Assembly: GCF_009935865.1 (NCBI RefSeq)
Contig: NZ_QWEL01000003.1
Location: 248,001 to 312,000, forward strand
Origin: Odoribacter sp. Z80
GTDB lineage: Bacteria; Bacteroidota; Bacteroidia; Bacteroidales; Marinifilaceae
Direction of reading: 5' to 3'
DNA: 64,000 bases
Each line of letters begins with the position of its first letter. Position 1 is the first letter of the stretch. The notes below the pieces were generated by a model. That model had not been told where the DNA came from. It saw only the letters and a program-made list of their open reading frames with translations, and did not search any database. Shown piece after piece: positions 19,333-29,266 of the stretch. The translations under genes and the position numbers were made by a program.

Positions 19333-21717
19333 ATGTGGACAAAGATAGCAGGGATCATACTCCGTAACCGGATTGCTTTCATCACAGGCGTTTTACTCGG
19401 TACTGTTTTTATGGGATTTCAGGCCAGACATATCCAGATGTCCTATGAAAGTGCTGACCTATTACCCAAAACTGACACAGCCTATCTGGATTATGCCAAA
19501 TTCCGGGAAACTTTCGGCCAGGAAGGAAATATTATGGTCTTCGCCATTCAGGATTCTAATTTTTACGACCTCGCAAAAATCAATGACTGGATAGCGATGG
19601 GCAATAACATCAAAGCCCTGAAAGGGGTAACGGCTTTAATGTCAATTACCCATACTTTCAACCTACATAAAAATACAGAGCTAAAAAAATTCGAAATACA
19701 GCCTATCTTTCCCCATCATATTTCTTCAAAAGCAGAGCTGGACAGCCTCTCCTTCATCGCTGAGAATCTGCCTTTTTACGACGGACTATTGCTTAATAAG
19801 CAAAAACATACTTATAATATGATGATTACCGTATCGGCAGAAGTCATGAATTCTCCGGCACGGGTAAAACTGGTTCAGGACGTACTGAAAATAACAGAAC
19901 AGTTTACCGGAAAACATCACCTGAAAATGCATTATTCCGGTATGCCTTACATACGGGTTATCAATGCTGAAAACATAAAAGGGGAAATGTATATGTTCAT
20001 AGCATTATCCCTCCTTATCACTGCCATCATTTTATATCTGTTTTTCCGTTCTTTCCGGATTGTGGGTTTTTGTGTGGGCATCATCGGGCTTAGTGTCATC
20101 TGGGCTATCGGTTTCATGGCTATTTTAGGAATTAAAATTACCCTGTTAACGGCCATGCTTCCCCCCTTGCTGATTGTTATAGGTATACCGAATTGCGTAT
20201 ACATGGTTAATAAATATCATACAGAATATGTCCGGCACGGTAACAAAATCAAAGCCTTACAACGGATGATACAAAAAGTGGGTAACGCCTCGTTGCTCTC
20301 CAATCTCACAACTGCTGCAGGCTTTGCCACTTTCATCATTACTTCCAGCCGGATTTTGGTTGAGTTCGGATTAATCGCTTTTATCAGTATCACCTGCGTT
20401 TTTCTGATTTGCCTGATTCTGATTCCGACAGTTTTCAGTTATCTGCCAGTGCCCGACACAAAACAAACCAAACACCTGTACAATCCTTTCATAAATCATA
20501 TCATTGAAAAAATAATCTATTGGGTTATCAATAAACGCCATACAATATATTACATCACTGCCATCCTTGTCTTGGCAGGAATTTACGGCATTACCCAAAT
20601 GAAAACAACCGGTTATATGGTTGATGACCTGAAAGATACCGATCCCATCCGGCAGGACCTGGCTTTTTTTGAATCAAATTTCGACGGTTTAATGCCATTG
20701 GAAATCACCATTGATTTCGGTAAACCCAACCAGGTATTTAAACTCAGCAACTTGGAAAAACTGGACCTATTGGACAAAGAATTGTCTCAAGACCCGGACC
20801 TTTCTAAAGCGTTGTCCGTAGTCGAAGCTGCTAAATTTGCCAACCAGGCTTATTACAACGGCAAGGCTGCTTATTACAAACTTCCCAATAATATGACTAA
20901 AAATTTCATCATGAAATATGTCATGGAATCAACCGGAGGAATGAGTGACATGGCAAAATCATTCGTAGATTCAACCTTAAGGGAAGTGAGACTAAGTTTC
21001 CGGGTAAAAGATATCGGTACAAAAAAAATGGAAGCCAAAGAAGATTCCTTATATCAAACCATCACCCGCATTTTTCCGGAAGATAAACATAAAATCAGTG
21101 TGACGGGTTCCAGTATCATCTTCTTCAAAGGCAACCAATACCTGCTTCGTAATCTTTTCTCTTCCCTGGCATTGGCCATCATACTGATAGCAGGATTTAT
21201 GGCCTGGATGTTTAAAAGCAAACGGATGGTATTCATAGCTCTGCTACCCAATGTAATCCCTCAGATTATTACAGCTGCCATTATGGGCTATATCGGCATT
21301 CCCATCAAAGCCTCCACCATCCTTGTATTCAGCGTCGCATTCGGTATTTCCGTAGACAATACGATTCACTATCTGGCCAAATACCGTCAGGAATTGCAAG
21401 CCACAAACTGGAGCATACGATCGTCCGTCGTCCTCGCCCTGCAAGAAACAGGCCAGAGTATGATTTACACCTCCATCATATTGTTTTTCGGTTTCAGCAT
21501 TTTCTGCCTGTCAAGTTTCGGAGGTACATTTGCTTTAGGTTTATTGACTTCCATTACATTGTTTGGTGCAATGCTCGCTAATCTGCTTTTGCTCCCCTCT
21601 TTATTGCTAACTATGGAACACAGCATTACCAAACGGACTTTCCGCGCAGAACCGTTATTGCAAATTTTTAATGAAGAAGAGGATATTGACGAGAATAAAC
21701 TGGAAATTAAAGTATAA
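19333..21717 (+). CDS. MMPL/RND-superfamily exporter
   Basis: This protein of about 794 residues shows the duplicated RND/MMPL layout: a first transmembrane helix, a large periplasmic domain, five helices, and then the same order again. It lacks partner genes for a membrane fusion protein or outer membrane channel, as expected for MMPL/hopanoid-associated or lipid exporters rather than drug-efflux HAE pumps. Conserved segments include MLPPLLIVIGIPNCVYMVN and VFSVAFGISVDNTIHYLAKY, which carries a membrane Asp. A GTG at 19303 would extend the N-terminus but lies in an inverted repeat, so ATG at 19333 (MWTKIAG) is preferred. The substrate is unknown. Confidence 0.87.
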   Translation: MWTKIAGIILRNRIAFITGVLLGTVFMGFQARHIQMSYESADLLPKTDTAYLDYAKFRETFGQEGNIMVFAIQDSNFYDLAKINDWIAMGNNIKALKGVTALMSITHTFNLHKNTELKKFEIQPIFPHHISSKAELDSLSFIAENLPFYDGLLLNKQKHTYNMMITVSAEVMNSPARVKLVQDVLKITEQFTGKHHLKMHYSGMPYIRVINAENIKGEMYMFIALSLLITAIILYLFFRSFRIVGFCVGIIGLSVIWAIGFMAILGIKITLLTAMLPPLLIVIGIPNCVYMVNKYHTEYVRHGNKIKALQRMIQKVGNASLLSNLTTAAGFATFIITSSRILVEFGLIAFISITCVFLICLILIPTVFSYLPVPDTKQTKHLYNPFINHIIEKIIYWVINKRHTIYYITAILVLAGIYGITQMKTTGYMVDDLKDTDPIRQDLAFFESNFDGLMPLEITIDFGKPNQVFKLSNLEKLDLLDKELSQDPDLSKALSVVEAAKFANQAYYNGKAAYYKLPNNMTKNFIMKYVMESTGGMSDMAKSFVDSTLREVRLSFRVKDIGTKKMEAKEDSLYQTITRIFPEDKHKISVTGSSIIFFKGNQYLLRNLFSSLALAIILIAGFMAWMFKSKRMVFIALLPNVIPQIITAAIMGYIGIPIKASTILVFSVAFGISVDNTIHYLAKYRQELQATNWSIRSSVVLALQETGQSMIYTSIILFFGFSIFCLSSFGGTFALGLLTSITLFGAMLANLLLLPSLLLTMEHSITKRTFRAEPLLQIFNEEEDIDENKLEIKV

Positions 21718-21722
21718 TCAAA

Positions 21723-22601
21723 TCATTCCACTTTCATTTTCAGTGCTTTGATTTCCTTCACGACATCATCCATAAGCATCGAAGCACCGATACGAAAATA
21801 ATAAGGAGTAAGCCATTCGCTTCCCAGAACATGGTTTACAATAGTCACATAGCGAATCGCATTCTGCGCTTTAGATACTCCTCCGGCAACCTTCAACCCT
21901 ACCCGTCGGCCTGTCTGGGCAAAATATTGCTTAATGGCCTCACACATCACGTATACCGATTCAGGAGTCGCATTGACAGGCACTTTACCTGTTGAGGTTT
22001 TTATAAAATCAGCACCAGCATATGCAGCAATCAAAGAAGCATAAAATATGGTTTCAACATCTTTGAGTTCTCCGGTTTCCAAAATTACCTTTAAACGAAC
22101 CGTCTCGCAAACTTTACGGATGGCCTTCAACTCACGGAATACTTTCTCATAATTCTTCTCCAGCATATCTCCCACAGAAATAACAACATCCACTTCCTGG
22201 GCTCCGGCACTTATCGCCATTTTACACTCAGCCAACTTTATTTCCGTGAAAGTCTGAGAACTCGGAAAATTTCCGGCAACCACTGCAGTCTGTATTCCGG
22301 TCTCTTGTAAAGCCTCCCGCACCACTCTGGCAAAGTTCGGAAATACACATACAGCAGCTACTTCCCTCAGATTGAATTTTTTCAACTTTTTCAATAATTC
22401 TGTCACAAAAACCTTTACTGATTTCTCCGTGTCCGTCAACTTCAAAGTTGTATAATCTATGCAGGAAAGACAAAATTCCAGATTCTCAGCACAATAAACC
22501 TGCTTTATTTCCTTCTCAACAACACCATCCAACTCAAACTGAATTCTTTCATCCAGATTGACACAATTATAAGCCGTTAAAATTTTCGCTATATTATCCA
22601 T
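21723..22601 (-). CDS. deoC: Deoxyribose-phosphate aldolase
   Basis: This 292-residue class I aldolase cleaves 2-deoxyribose 5-phosphate to acetaldehyde and glyceraldehyde 3-phosphate in deoxynucleoside salvage. The Schiff-base lysine lies in DFIKTSTGKVP, and the second conserved lysine in VGLKVAGGVS. The protein is longer than the E. coli enzyme, matching the long Bacteroidetes form. It converges with the MMPL gene, five bases apart, and the upstream neighbour is an MmcQ/YjbR gene in the same direction. Confidence 0.93.
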   Translation of the reverse strand: MDNIAKILTAYNCVNLDERIQFELDGVVEKEIKQVYCAENLEFCLSCIDYTTLKLTDTEKSVKVFVTELLKKLKKFNLREVAAVCVFPNFARVVREALQETGIQTAVVAGNFPSSQTFTEIKLAECKMAISAGAQEVDVVISVGDMLEKNYEKVFRELKAIRKVCETVRLKVILETGELKDVETIFYASLIAAYAGADFIKTSTGKVPVNATPESVYVMCEAIKQYFAQTGRRVGLKVAGGVSKAQNAIRYVTIVNHVLGSEWLTPYYFRIGASMLMDDVVKEIKALKMKVE

Positions 22602-22633
22602 TATTTTGATTATTTTTTATCACATCCTGTGAG

Positions 22634-22981
22634 TTATAAACCCAGATTCTTCCGTGCAACCTGAGACAATTTACAGACTACCAGCTCATACGATTTCTTA
22701 ATCCAGTCCCGAAGCATATGGTCGCTTACAGAACCATCTATTAATACGGTATTCCAATATTTTTTGTTCATATGAAATCCCGGTAATACTGAAGCAAACC
22801 TTTCACGCAATTCGACCGCTTCATCCGGAGCACATTTCAAATTCATCCTCAAACTCTCATCCAACGGAACAAAGCAAAACATTTTCCCCCCCACCTTAAA
22901 TACCAGCACATTTTCCCATAAAATCTCCGTTGTCACCTCTTTTAAAGACTGGCAATATTCCGTTAATTCTTCTACGTTCAT
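22634..22981 (-). CDS. MmcQ/YjbR family protein
   Basis: This small protein (115 residues from Met at 22981, MNVEELTEYC) has the MmcQ/YjbR fold: an N-terminal helix, a beta sheet with FKVGGKMFCFVPL, then LKCAPDEAVELRERF and a C-terminal helix with SYELVVCKLS. The fold is DNA-binding-like (CyaY-like), but the family role is not settled. A longer frame with an upstream ATG at 22999 exists, but the six extra residues are atypical. It is divergent from mutS and upstream of deoC. Confidence 0.85.
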   Translation of the reverse strand: MNVEELTEYCQSLKEVTTEILWENVLVFKVGGKMFCFVPLDESLRMNLKCAPDEAVELRERFASVLPGFHMNKKYWNTVLIDGSVSDHMLRDWIKKSYELVVCKLSQVARKNLGL

Positions 22982-23156
22982 GGAAACAAAATTACACAAT
23001 GTTTGCGAGGTTTTAAACTTTTCTCCCCGAAATTATTTATCTTTGAAAGCAGTTGTGGTAAACTATAAAAATGAAATTATTTCGTACAGGTACAAAGATA
23101 GTTACAAATAATTTCCGTGGGAAAAAGATAACAAAACATAACAAATAAGAAAAAAT

Positions 23157-25772
23157 ATGGCTAAAAAAGAAGGCAACGAAACCCCGTTGATGAAGCAATA
23201 TTATGCAACAAAAGCCAAATATCCGGATGCTATTTTACTTTACCGGATGGGGGACTTTTATGAAACTTTCGGAGAAGATGCCATCCTTACAGCAAAAATT
23301 CTGGGAATTACATTGACGAAACGTTCATCCGGTTCGCCAGGTACCGTCGAATTGGCCGGTTTCCCTCACCATGCCATAGATACCTACCTCCCTAAATTAA
23401 TCCGGGCAGGACAACGGGTTGCCATTTGTGAACAATTGGAAGATCCTAAAAAAACAAAATTTCTGGTAAAAAGAGGAGTGATTGAACTGGTCACCCCCGG
23501 AGTATCTTACAGCGAATATACAACAGATACCCGAAGCAATGTTTTTCTGGCTTCTGTGTATTTCAACAAAACAGAGGCAGGATTGTCCCTCCTGGATCTC
23601 TCTACCGGTGAATTCCTGGTCACTGAAGGTAGCCATGCCACCATAGATAAATTGCTGAACAGTTTCCAACCTAAAGAAATCATTTATCCCAAAGGCGAGG
23701 AAAACCGTTTTCATGAACTCTTCGGAAATAAATTCTACATCTACCCCATTGAAGAATGGTTTTTTGAACGGGATGCAGCTGCCGATCGTCTGATGAAACA
23801 CTTTGAGGTAAACTCCCTGAAAGGGTTCGGCATAGAAAAAATGGGTTGTGGCATTTCCGCTGCCGGAGCCGTCCTCAGCTATCTGGAGATGACCAAACAC
23901 GATATGATTTCGCACCTCACCTCTATCGCCCGAATTGATGAATCACATTGTGTTTTACTGGATAAATTCACGCTGCGCAATTTAGAACTTTTGCACTCCA
24001 CTTACGAAGAAGGACGCTCGTTGGTGGATATCATCGACCGGACCATCACTCCCATGGGAGGACGTACCCTGCGTCGCTGGATTTGTATGCCTTTAAAATC
24101 TCCGGAAGAAATTAATCAGCGTCTGGACGTTGTTGACTGCTTTATCCAACACGAAAAAGAACGTCTGGAAATTGAAAGCCTTCTGGAAAACATTGGCGAC
24201 CTGGAACGATTGGCCTCCAAAATCGGAGTAGCCCGCATTACACCCCGCGAAATGAACCAGCTTAAAACAGCACTTTCGTGTATTGTCCCCCTGAAAAACC
24301 AATGTCAGCAAACTGCAACCCCTATCCTGGAAAAAATGGTAGAAAACCTGGACCCCTGTACGGCTTTATTTGACAAAATCAATAAACAGTTACAGGAAAA
24401 TGCTCCCCACCAGGTCAATAAAGGAAATGTCATAGCCGAAGGAGTAAATGCCGAGCTGGACGAATTGCGTCATATTTCCAGTCACGGGAAAGAAAAATTG
24501 CTCGAAATCCAGCAAAGAGAAATAGAGGCAACCGGTATTCCTTCCTTAAAAATCGGTTTCAACAACGTATTCGGTTACTACATAGAAGTTACTAAAGCAC
24601 ACAAAGATAAAGCTCCCGACACTTGGATACGAAAACAGACACTTGTCAACGGAGAACGGTATATTACTCCCGAATTGAAAGAATACGAGGACAAAATTTT
24701 AGGAGCAGAAGACAGAATCCTGACCATTGAAACCGAACTTTATAATGCTTTGCTGCAAGAAGCAGCCCATTATATCCGTCCTCTGCAAGCCAATGCTAAA
24801 ATCTTGGCCGCCATAGATGTATTGATATCTTTTGCAGCAATCTCCATGGCTAATCATTATCATCGGCCCGTTCTGAATGACTCCGATGTGATTGATGTTC
24901 ACGAAGGACGCCATCCGGTCATTGAAAAGCAACTGCCCCCGGGAGAAGAATATATTTCCAATAATGTCTATTTAGACAGCCAAAAACAGCAGATTATCAT
25001 TATCACAGGTCCTAATATGGCGGGTAAATCAGCCCTTCTCCGCCAAACGGCACTCATTGTTATTATGGCACAGGCAGGCTGTTTTGTCCCCGCAGAAACG
25101 GCTACAATCGGATATGTTGATAAAATTTTCACACGCGTAGGAGCCTCCGACAATATTTCACAGGGAGAATCCACTTTTATGGTCGAGATGAACGAAGCAG
25201 CCAATATCCTGAATAATATTTCAGACCGCAGTTTAGTGTTGTTTGACGAACTGGGACGCGGAACCTCCACCTATGACGGCATTTCCATCGCATGGGCCAT
25301 TGTCGAATATCTGCACGAACATCCCAAATACCGGGCAAAAACCTTATTTGCCACACACTATCACGAACTGAACGAAATGGAGCGCTCATTCAAAAAAATC
25401 AAGAATTACAATGTTTCTGTCAAAGAAGTCGGGAATAAGGTGATTTTTTTGCGCAAATTGGTTCAAGGAGGTTCTAACCATTCCTTTGGTATACAGGTAG
25501 GTAAAATGGCCGGCCTGCCCCAGTCTGTCATTAAAAGGGCAGACGAAATACTGAAACAATTAGAAAACAACCGGGATAAAAACGATACTATCCAAAAGAA
25601 CATGGAACACATTGCTTCAGAAAGAGAGGGAATGCAACTCAGTTTCTTTCAGTTGGATGACCCGGTGCTCATGCAAATCCGGGACGAAATCGCCGGCCTT
25701 GATATCAATAGCCTGACCCCCTTAGAAGCCCTGAATAAACTCAGTGAAATCAAGAAAATCACAGGCATTTGA
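23157..25772 (+). CDS. mutS: DNA mismatch repair ATPase MutS
   Basis: This 871-residue protein recognises mismatches and small loops. The Phe-x-Glu mismatch wedge is in [13 protein letters not shown] near the N-terminus. The connector, lever and clamp domains follow. The ATPase has Walker [14 protein letters not shown] (from residue about 618), Walker [17 protein letters not shown] and the LFATHYHEL segment. It acts with MutL, which is not in this window. TATCTTTG at 23038-23045 is a candidate -7 box. Confidence 0.97.
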   Translation: MAKKEGNETPLMKQYYATKAKYPDAILLYRMGDFYETFGEDAILTAKILGITLTKRSSGSPGTVELAGFPHHAIDTYLPKLIRAGQRVAICEQLEDPKKTKFLVKRGVIELVTPGVSYSEYTTDTRSNVFLASVYFNKTEAGLSLLDLSTGEFLVTEGSHATIDKLLNSFQPKEIIYPKGEENRFHELFGNKFYIYPIEEWFFERDAAADRLMKHFEVNSLKGFGIEKMGCGISAAGAVLSYLEMTKHDMISHLTSIARIDESHCVLLDKFTLRNLELLHSTYEEGRSLVDIIDRTITPMGGRTLRRWICMPLKSPEEINQRLDVVDCFIQHEKERLEIESLLENIGDLERLASKIGVARITPREMNQLKTALSCIVPLKNQCQQTATPILEKMVENLDPCTALFDKINKQLQENAPHQVNKGNVIAEGVNAELDELRHISSHGKEKLLEIQQREIEATGIPSLKIGFNNVFGYYIEVTKAHKDKAPDTWIRKQTLVNGERYITPELKEYEDKILGAEDRILTIETELYNALLQEAAHYIRPLQANAKILAAIDVLISFAAISMANHYHRPVLNDSDVIDVHEGRHPVIEKQLPPGEEYISNNVYLDSQKQQIIIITGPNMAGKSALLRQTALIVIMAQAGCFVPAETATIGYVDKIFTRVGASDNISQGESTFMVEMNEAANILNNISDRSLVLFDELGRGTSTYDGISIAWAIVEYLHEHPKYRAKTLFATHYHELNEMERSFKKIKNYNVSVKEVGNKVIFLRKLVQGGSNHSFGIQVGKMAGLPQSVIKRADEILKQLENNRDKNDTIQKNMEHIASEREGMQLSFFQLDDPVLMQIRDEIAGLDINSLTPLEALNKLSEIKKITGI

Positions 25773-25903
25773 CCATTTTGAGTAGTAGCAGTAACTTATG
25801 ATTTTGACCACTATAACGATTATTGTTAATATTTTATATTGTTAATTTAAAATATATTCATATCTTTATAAAGCTAAACTTAGTAAAATCTAAATTGCTC
25901 ACT

Positions 25904-26637
25904 ATGAAAAAACAGTTTCTTTCATTAACAATTGCTCTGGCAACAACTATATCTTTGTTCTTTGCCTGTAGCCAAGATGCAAATCCCCCTAACGGTCATT
26001 TGCAAACAGATGCGGATCGTTTATTAGCGTCACCGGAATATTAACTATTTTCCACTGAAATTCATCAGTTTTTTAACAAAATCGACCAAGCATTAACCTC
26101 TCTTTCACCGGAAAAACAAAAAAGGAAAGATGAAATATGTGCAACCATCCTGACATGTAAAGACCGGAAAAAATTCAGTGCACTCGCAGAGGAACTGGTG
26201 ACTATTCTGGATATAGACTACGATCAACATATCCAGAAAATAAACAAATTGTCTGAGAATCTTTTCAAAGGTCAAAAATTTACAGTAGAGGAATTGACCA
26301 AAGCTGTACAGAAACGCACCTTTCTACAAAGTTCCGTTCTTTCCACAAAAGCAGATTCCGACACTCCGACAACAACAACTTTACTTGAAGCCTGTCTTCA
26401 AGGCTGCTCCCAAGCACAAGAGACAGCAGCAATGCTTTGCCAAAAGAATCACCAACACACAACTCCGGAAGAAATAAGGGGATGTGAGTTAGAAAGATTA
26501 GCCCTTGTCGTAGTATGTCATGAAAAATGCCAGACACTCTATGCAACAACACCAGTTGAGCCGACACTACCAAACCCGCAGAACCTGTAGAACCTGTAAA
26601 ACCCGTAGATCCAACAAAACCAACCAATAATTTATAA
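25904..26637 (+). pseudogene. Broken Cys-rich lipoprotein gene (in-frame stop plus frameshift)
   Basis: A lipoprotein start (MKKQFLSLTIALATTISLFF, then AC) runs into an in-frame TAA at 26042-26044 after ASPEY. The same frame then stays open for 181 more sense codons to 26587, with coding-like sequence (SLSPEKQKRKDE, LEACLQGCSQAQETAAMLC). It ends with PTLPNPQNL and a stop at 26588-26590. Shifted at about 26564-26569 into another frame, it becomes a Pro-rich tail (EPVEPVKPVDPTKPTNNL, stop at 26635-26637) that fits much better. So there is one nonsense and one single-base frameshift lesion, unless either is a sequencing error. A near-consensus promoter (TTG, 19 bases, TATCTTTA at 25861-25868) remains. 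The family is not recognised. Confidence 0.7.
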
Positions 26638-26650
26638 TCTAATACAACAT

Positions 26651-26677
26651 AGAGGTGTATCGTTTTGATACACCTCT
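26651..26677 (+). terminator. Hairpin after the broken lipoprotein gene
   Basis: Perfect 11-base arms (AGAGGTGTATC / GATACACCTCT) surround a five-base loop. No clear T-run follows, and the next gene begins 18 bases later. It may be a terminator, an attenuator or an mRNA-stabilising hairpin. Confidence 0.5.
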
Positions 26678-26694
26678 CATTGACTAATATAAAT

Positions 26695-27063
26695 ATGTAT
26701 AAAATTATTATCGCTTTTTCATTATTACTAACTGCATGTCAACATTCCCAAAAACCTATACTACAATTATCCACCTATTGTTATAACTTTTATGAATTAC
26801 AGAAAAACAAAAATTATTTGGGGAATGTAATGATTAACAATACCGGTAACGATACTTTAAAAATATTTCAAATCGGTACTTCTTGTGGTTGTACCGACGC
26901 ATCCATCACCCAAAAATTACTTCAACCTCAGGATTCCTGCACATTAAATTTCACCTACAATACCCAAAATAAACAAGGAATCCAAGAAGAATATATTAGC
27001 ATTTACACTAATACTGACTCTTTGGTACATCTGCTAAAAATCAAAGCATTTGTAAGCGAATAA
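26695..27063 (+). CDS. DUF1573-type lipoprotein
   Basis: This protein of about 122 residues has a lipoprotein signal (MYKIIIAFSLLLTAC, lipobox Cys 15). A compact beta domain follows with VMINNTGNDTLKIFQIGTSC and SCGCTDASI, the Cys-Gly-Cys hallmark of DUF1573, an immunoglobulin-like domain common in Bacteroidetes. Function is not established; these proteins are periplasmic or surface-anchored. ATG at 26695 is chosen over an upstream ATG at 26665 because it starts the signal peptide. It lies directly after the broken lipoprotein gene and may have belonged to the same unit. Confidence 0.8.
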   Translation: MYKIIIAFSLLLTACQHSQKPILQLSTYCYNFYELQKNKNYLGNVMINNTGNDTLKIFQIGTSCGCTDASITQKLLQPQDSCTLNFTYNTQNKQGIQEEYISIYTNTDSLVHLLKIKAFVSE

Positions 27064-27099
27064 TCCAACAAAAGATACTGAAACAGTCTGTAATAAGAA

Positions 27100-27909
27100 T
27101 CACTTTCTTTTCAGTTTAGTGCCCAAAATTATCACATCCTGAAGGGGTCTGTCATGCTCATCTGTCGGAAGAGCAGCAATACGGTCCAGCACATCCAACC
27201 CTTCAACCACTTCACCAAAAACCGTATAATCGCCATCCAAAAAAGGAGTGCCCCCGACCGATTTATACAACTCCCGGATTTCCGGAGAAAAGCGAAACGG
27301 ATTCTCACCGGAAAATCGTTCCTCAATTTTTGCATTAATTACTTTCACTATACTATCAGCCTGCTGCACCTGTCCTCTGCGGAGATAAGTCTGATGTTCC
27401 TGTTGTACTGCCTGGTACAACTCGCCTCCCAATTTGTTTCTTGCCCGAAGCAACCGTCGTTGCTCCAATAAATCGAGTTGTTGGTCTGTATAGGTTTTAC
27501 CTTGTACGATATAAAACTGCTCACCGGAAGACTTCTTTTCCGGATTCACCTCATCCCCTTGACGGGCTGCAGCTAAAGCTCCTTTCACATGAGGATGTCC
27601 GGGCAAAATCTCAGCATCAATCGTATATCCCAGTTCCGCCATTCCAACCATCTTCCCTTCAGGGGCATTTTTAGAATCAGAAGCTCCTCCCTGAATCATG
27701 AAATCCTGAATAACACGATGAAAAAGCAAACCATCGTAATGCTTTTCTTTTACCCATTTTAAAAAATTCTCACTATGCTTAGGCGTATCTTCATATAACC
27801 TGACTTTAATCACTCCCAGATTGGTTTGAATTTCCACCAGCTTATACTTTTTAGCCCCCGCAGAGAAACTGATTAAAAACAAAAGTACTGAATATAAGAG
27901 ATATTTCAT
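27100..27909 (-). CDS. Exported cyclophilin-type peptidyl-prolyl isomerase (copy 1)
   Basis: This 269-residue protein has a signal peptide (MKYLLYSVLLFLISFSAGA). The cyclophilin fold is recognisable from FLKWVKEKHYDGLLFHRV, IQDFMIQGG, GEQFYIVQG and YTVFGEVVEGLDVLDRI. An insert of about 70 residues between QGK and the C-terminal strand (charged, helical) is shared with the neighbouring paralogue. It catalyses cis-trans proline isomerisation in the periplasm. It follows the second cyclophilin gene by about 30 bases, so the two are likely cotranscribed. Confidence 0.92.
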   Translation of the reverse strand: MKYLLYSVLLFLISFSAGAKKYKLVEIQTNLGVIKVRLYEDTPKHSENFLKWVKEKHYDGLLFHRVIQDFMIQGGASDSKNAPEGKMVGMAELGYTIDAEILPGHPHVKGALAAARQGDEVNPEKKSSGEQFYIVQGKTYTDQQLDLLEQRRLLRARNKLGGELYQAVQQEHQTYLRRGQVQQADSIVKVINAKIEERFSGENPFRFSPEIRELYKSVGGTPFLDGDYTVFGEVVEGLDVLDRIAALPTDEHDRPLQDVIILGTKLKRK

Positions 27910-27940
27910 GAGTATTCCTCCTGTTTTACTTTAAAACCAA

Positions 27941-28741
27941 TTATTCAATCACAACATCCAGAATAACGGCATCCCTTTCCGGCCGATAATTTTCGTCTAC
28001 TTTCAATGCTGCAATTCGGTCCACGACATCCAAGCCCTCTATAACCTCACCAAATACAGTATATTCTCCATCCAAATGAGGTGCTCCTCCTATGGAACTA
28101 TAGACTTGCCGCTGTTCATCCGAAAGTTTCAGCTTTACATCTTCAAATTGTCTTCGGGTTGCTTCCGAAAGTTCCTCGTTCACCCGCATCAGATTCTCAT
28201 AGTCATTGACTAATTGATACTTTGCAATTTCTCCTTCCCGCTGTTTTTTCAAACGATTAAAAAGAGCCGTATAACGTTTGTTATTCACCCGTTCCACCTC
28301 CTGAGCCAATGTTTGTTCGGAAAATACTTTACCTTGCACAATATAAAAATGAGACCCGCTGGATTTCCGTTCGGGATTCACCTCATCACTTTCACGGGCA
28401 GCAGCCAACGCACCCCGCTTATGATAATAGTCCGGGCGGATTTCAGCCTCCAGAGTGTAGCCATTATCTTTATCTCCCAACAACATCCCAAAACGCGCCC
28501 CTTTGGAAGAAGGGTCTCCGGCCTGTATCATAAAATTGTGGATAACACGATGAAACAACATACCCTTGTAATAGCCTTCCCGGACGAGCTTTACAAAATT
28601 ATCCCGGTGAATGGGGGTTTCATCATACAACCTCAGGCGGATCACACCAAAATCAGTCTCCATACGAACCACCGTATTCCGGGGATGATGACAGGCTCCG
28701 ACCAATAATATCAATACAAAAAACAAAAAAAATCTCTGCAT
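27941..28741 (-). CDS. Lipoprotein cyclophilin-type peptidyl-prolyl isomerase (copy 2)
   Basis: This 266-residue paralogue of the adjacent gene has a lipobox (LILLVGAC, Cys about 17), so it should be membrane-anchored while its neighbour is not obviously lipidated. Core motifs match: FVKLVREGYYKGMLFHRV, IHNFMIQAGDPSSKG, GSHFYIVQG and YTVFGEVIEGLDVVDRIA. It carries the same charged helical insert between the third motif and the last strand. Tandem duplication followed by divergence of localisation is the simplest reading. Confidence 0.92.
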   Translation of the reverse strand: MQRFFLFFVLILLVGACHHPRNTVVRMETDFGVIRLRLYDETPIHRDNFVKLVREGYYKGMLFHRVIHNFMIQAGDPSSKGARFGMLLGDKDNGYTLEAEIRPDYYHKRGALAAARESDEVNPERKSSGSHFYIVQGKVFSEQTLAQEVERVNNKRYTALFNRLKKQREGEIAKYQLVNDYENLMRVNEELSEATRRQFEDVKLKLSDEQRQVYSSIGGAPHLDGEYTVFGEVIEGLDVVDRIAALKVDENYRPERDAVILDVVIE

Positions 28742-28849
28742 ATTTCCATCACGAATTACGAATATCAGTGCAAAATTAATTTATCCATGAAATAAACTCA
28801 TCTATTTTTATTAAATTTGTCACAGAAAGTATATTCAAAATTTTCTGCC

Positions 28850-29266
28850 ATGAAATTAAATTCCATTTTCATTATATTATTGTTCTGCCTCGGAGGATGT
28901 CATAACAAAGAACTTCCCGACAAATATCTCAGTCATCTTTCCGTCGTCCGCGAAACAGAAAACAACCACAAGACAGAATCCGTACAGAGCCAACCCAAAA
29001 CATACGTTTCCCAACCATCACATCCCCGCTCTTCGGCCCGGTACCATATCATTGTAGCCAGTTTTAGTTACGCTGAAAAAGCAAGGGCAGAAAAACTGGT
29101 TTCCCGGTTAAAAGCAAAAAATTATCCTGCCACACTGATTCATTCGGCACAACGCTACCGCGTAAGTATTGAAAATTTTGCTACTGAAGCGGAAGCAAAT
29201 TCTGCCCGCGACGAATATCGTATTGCCACCGACCGACAGGACATTTGGGTTCACAAAGTAGATTAA
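28850..29266 (+). CDS. SPOR-domain lipoprotein
   Basis: This protein of about 138 residues starts at ATG 28850 (MKLNSIFIILLFCLGGC, a lipoprotein signal). A longer TTG start lacks a signal at its N-terminus and is rejected. A low-complexity Gln/Ser/Pro linker leads to a SPOR domain at residues about 65-138 (YHIIVASFSYAEKARAEKL at its start, RYRVSIENFATEAEAN later). It is likely to bind peptidoglycan at division sites or elsewhere in the wall. It overlaps no neighbour and is convergent with the PAP2-like gene. Confidence 0.85.
   Translation: MKLNSIFIILLFCLGGCHNKELPDKYLSHLSVVRETENNHKTESVQSQPKTYVSQPSHPRSSARYHIIVASFSYAEKARAEKLVSRLKAKNYPATLIHSAQRYRVSIENFATEAEANSARDEYRIATDRQDIWVHKVD

Noticed and set aside
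26280-26627. Minus-strand frame with a collagen-like GSTG repeat near 26.6 kb
   Set aside because: It is the complement of the Pro-rich tail of the broken lipoprotein gene and has no other support.
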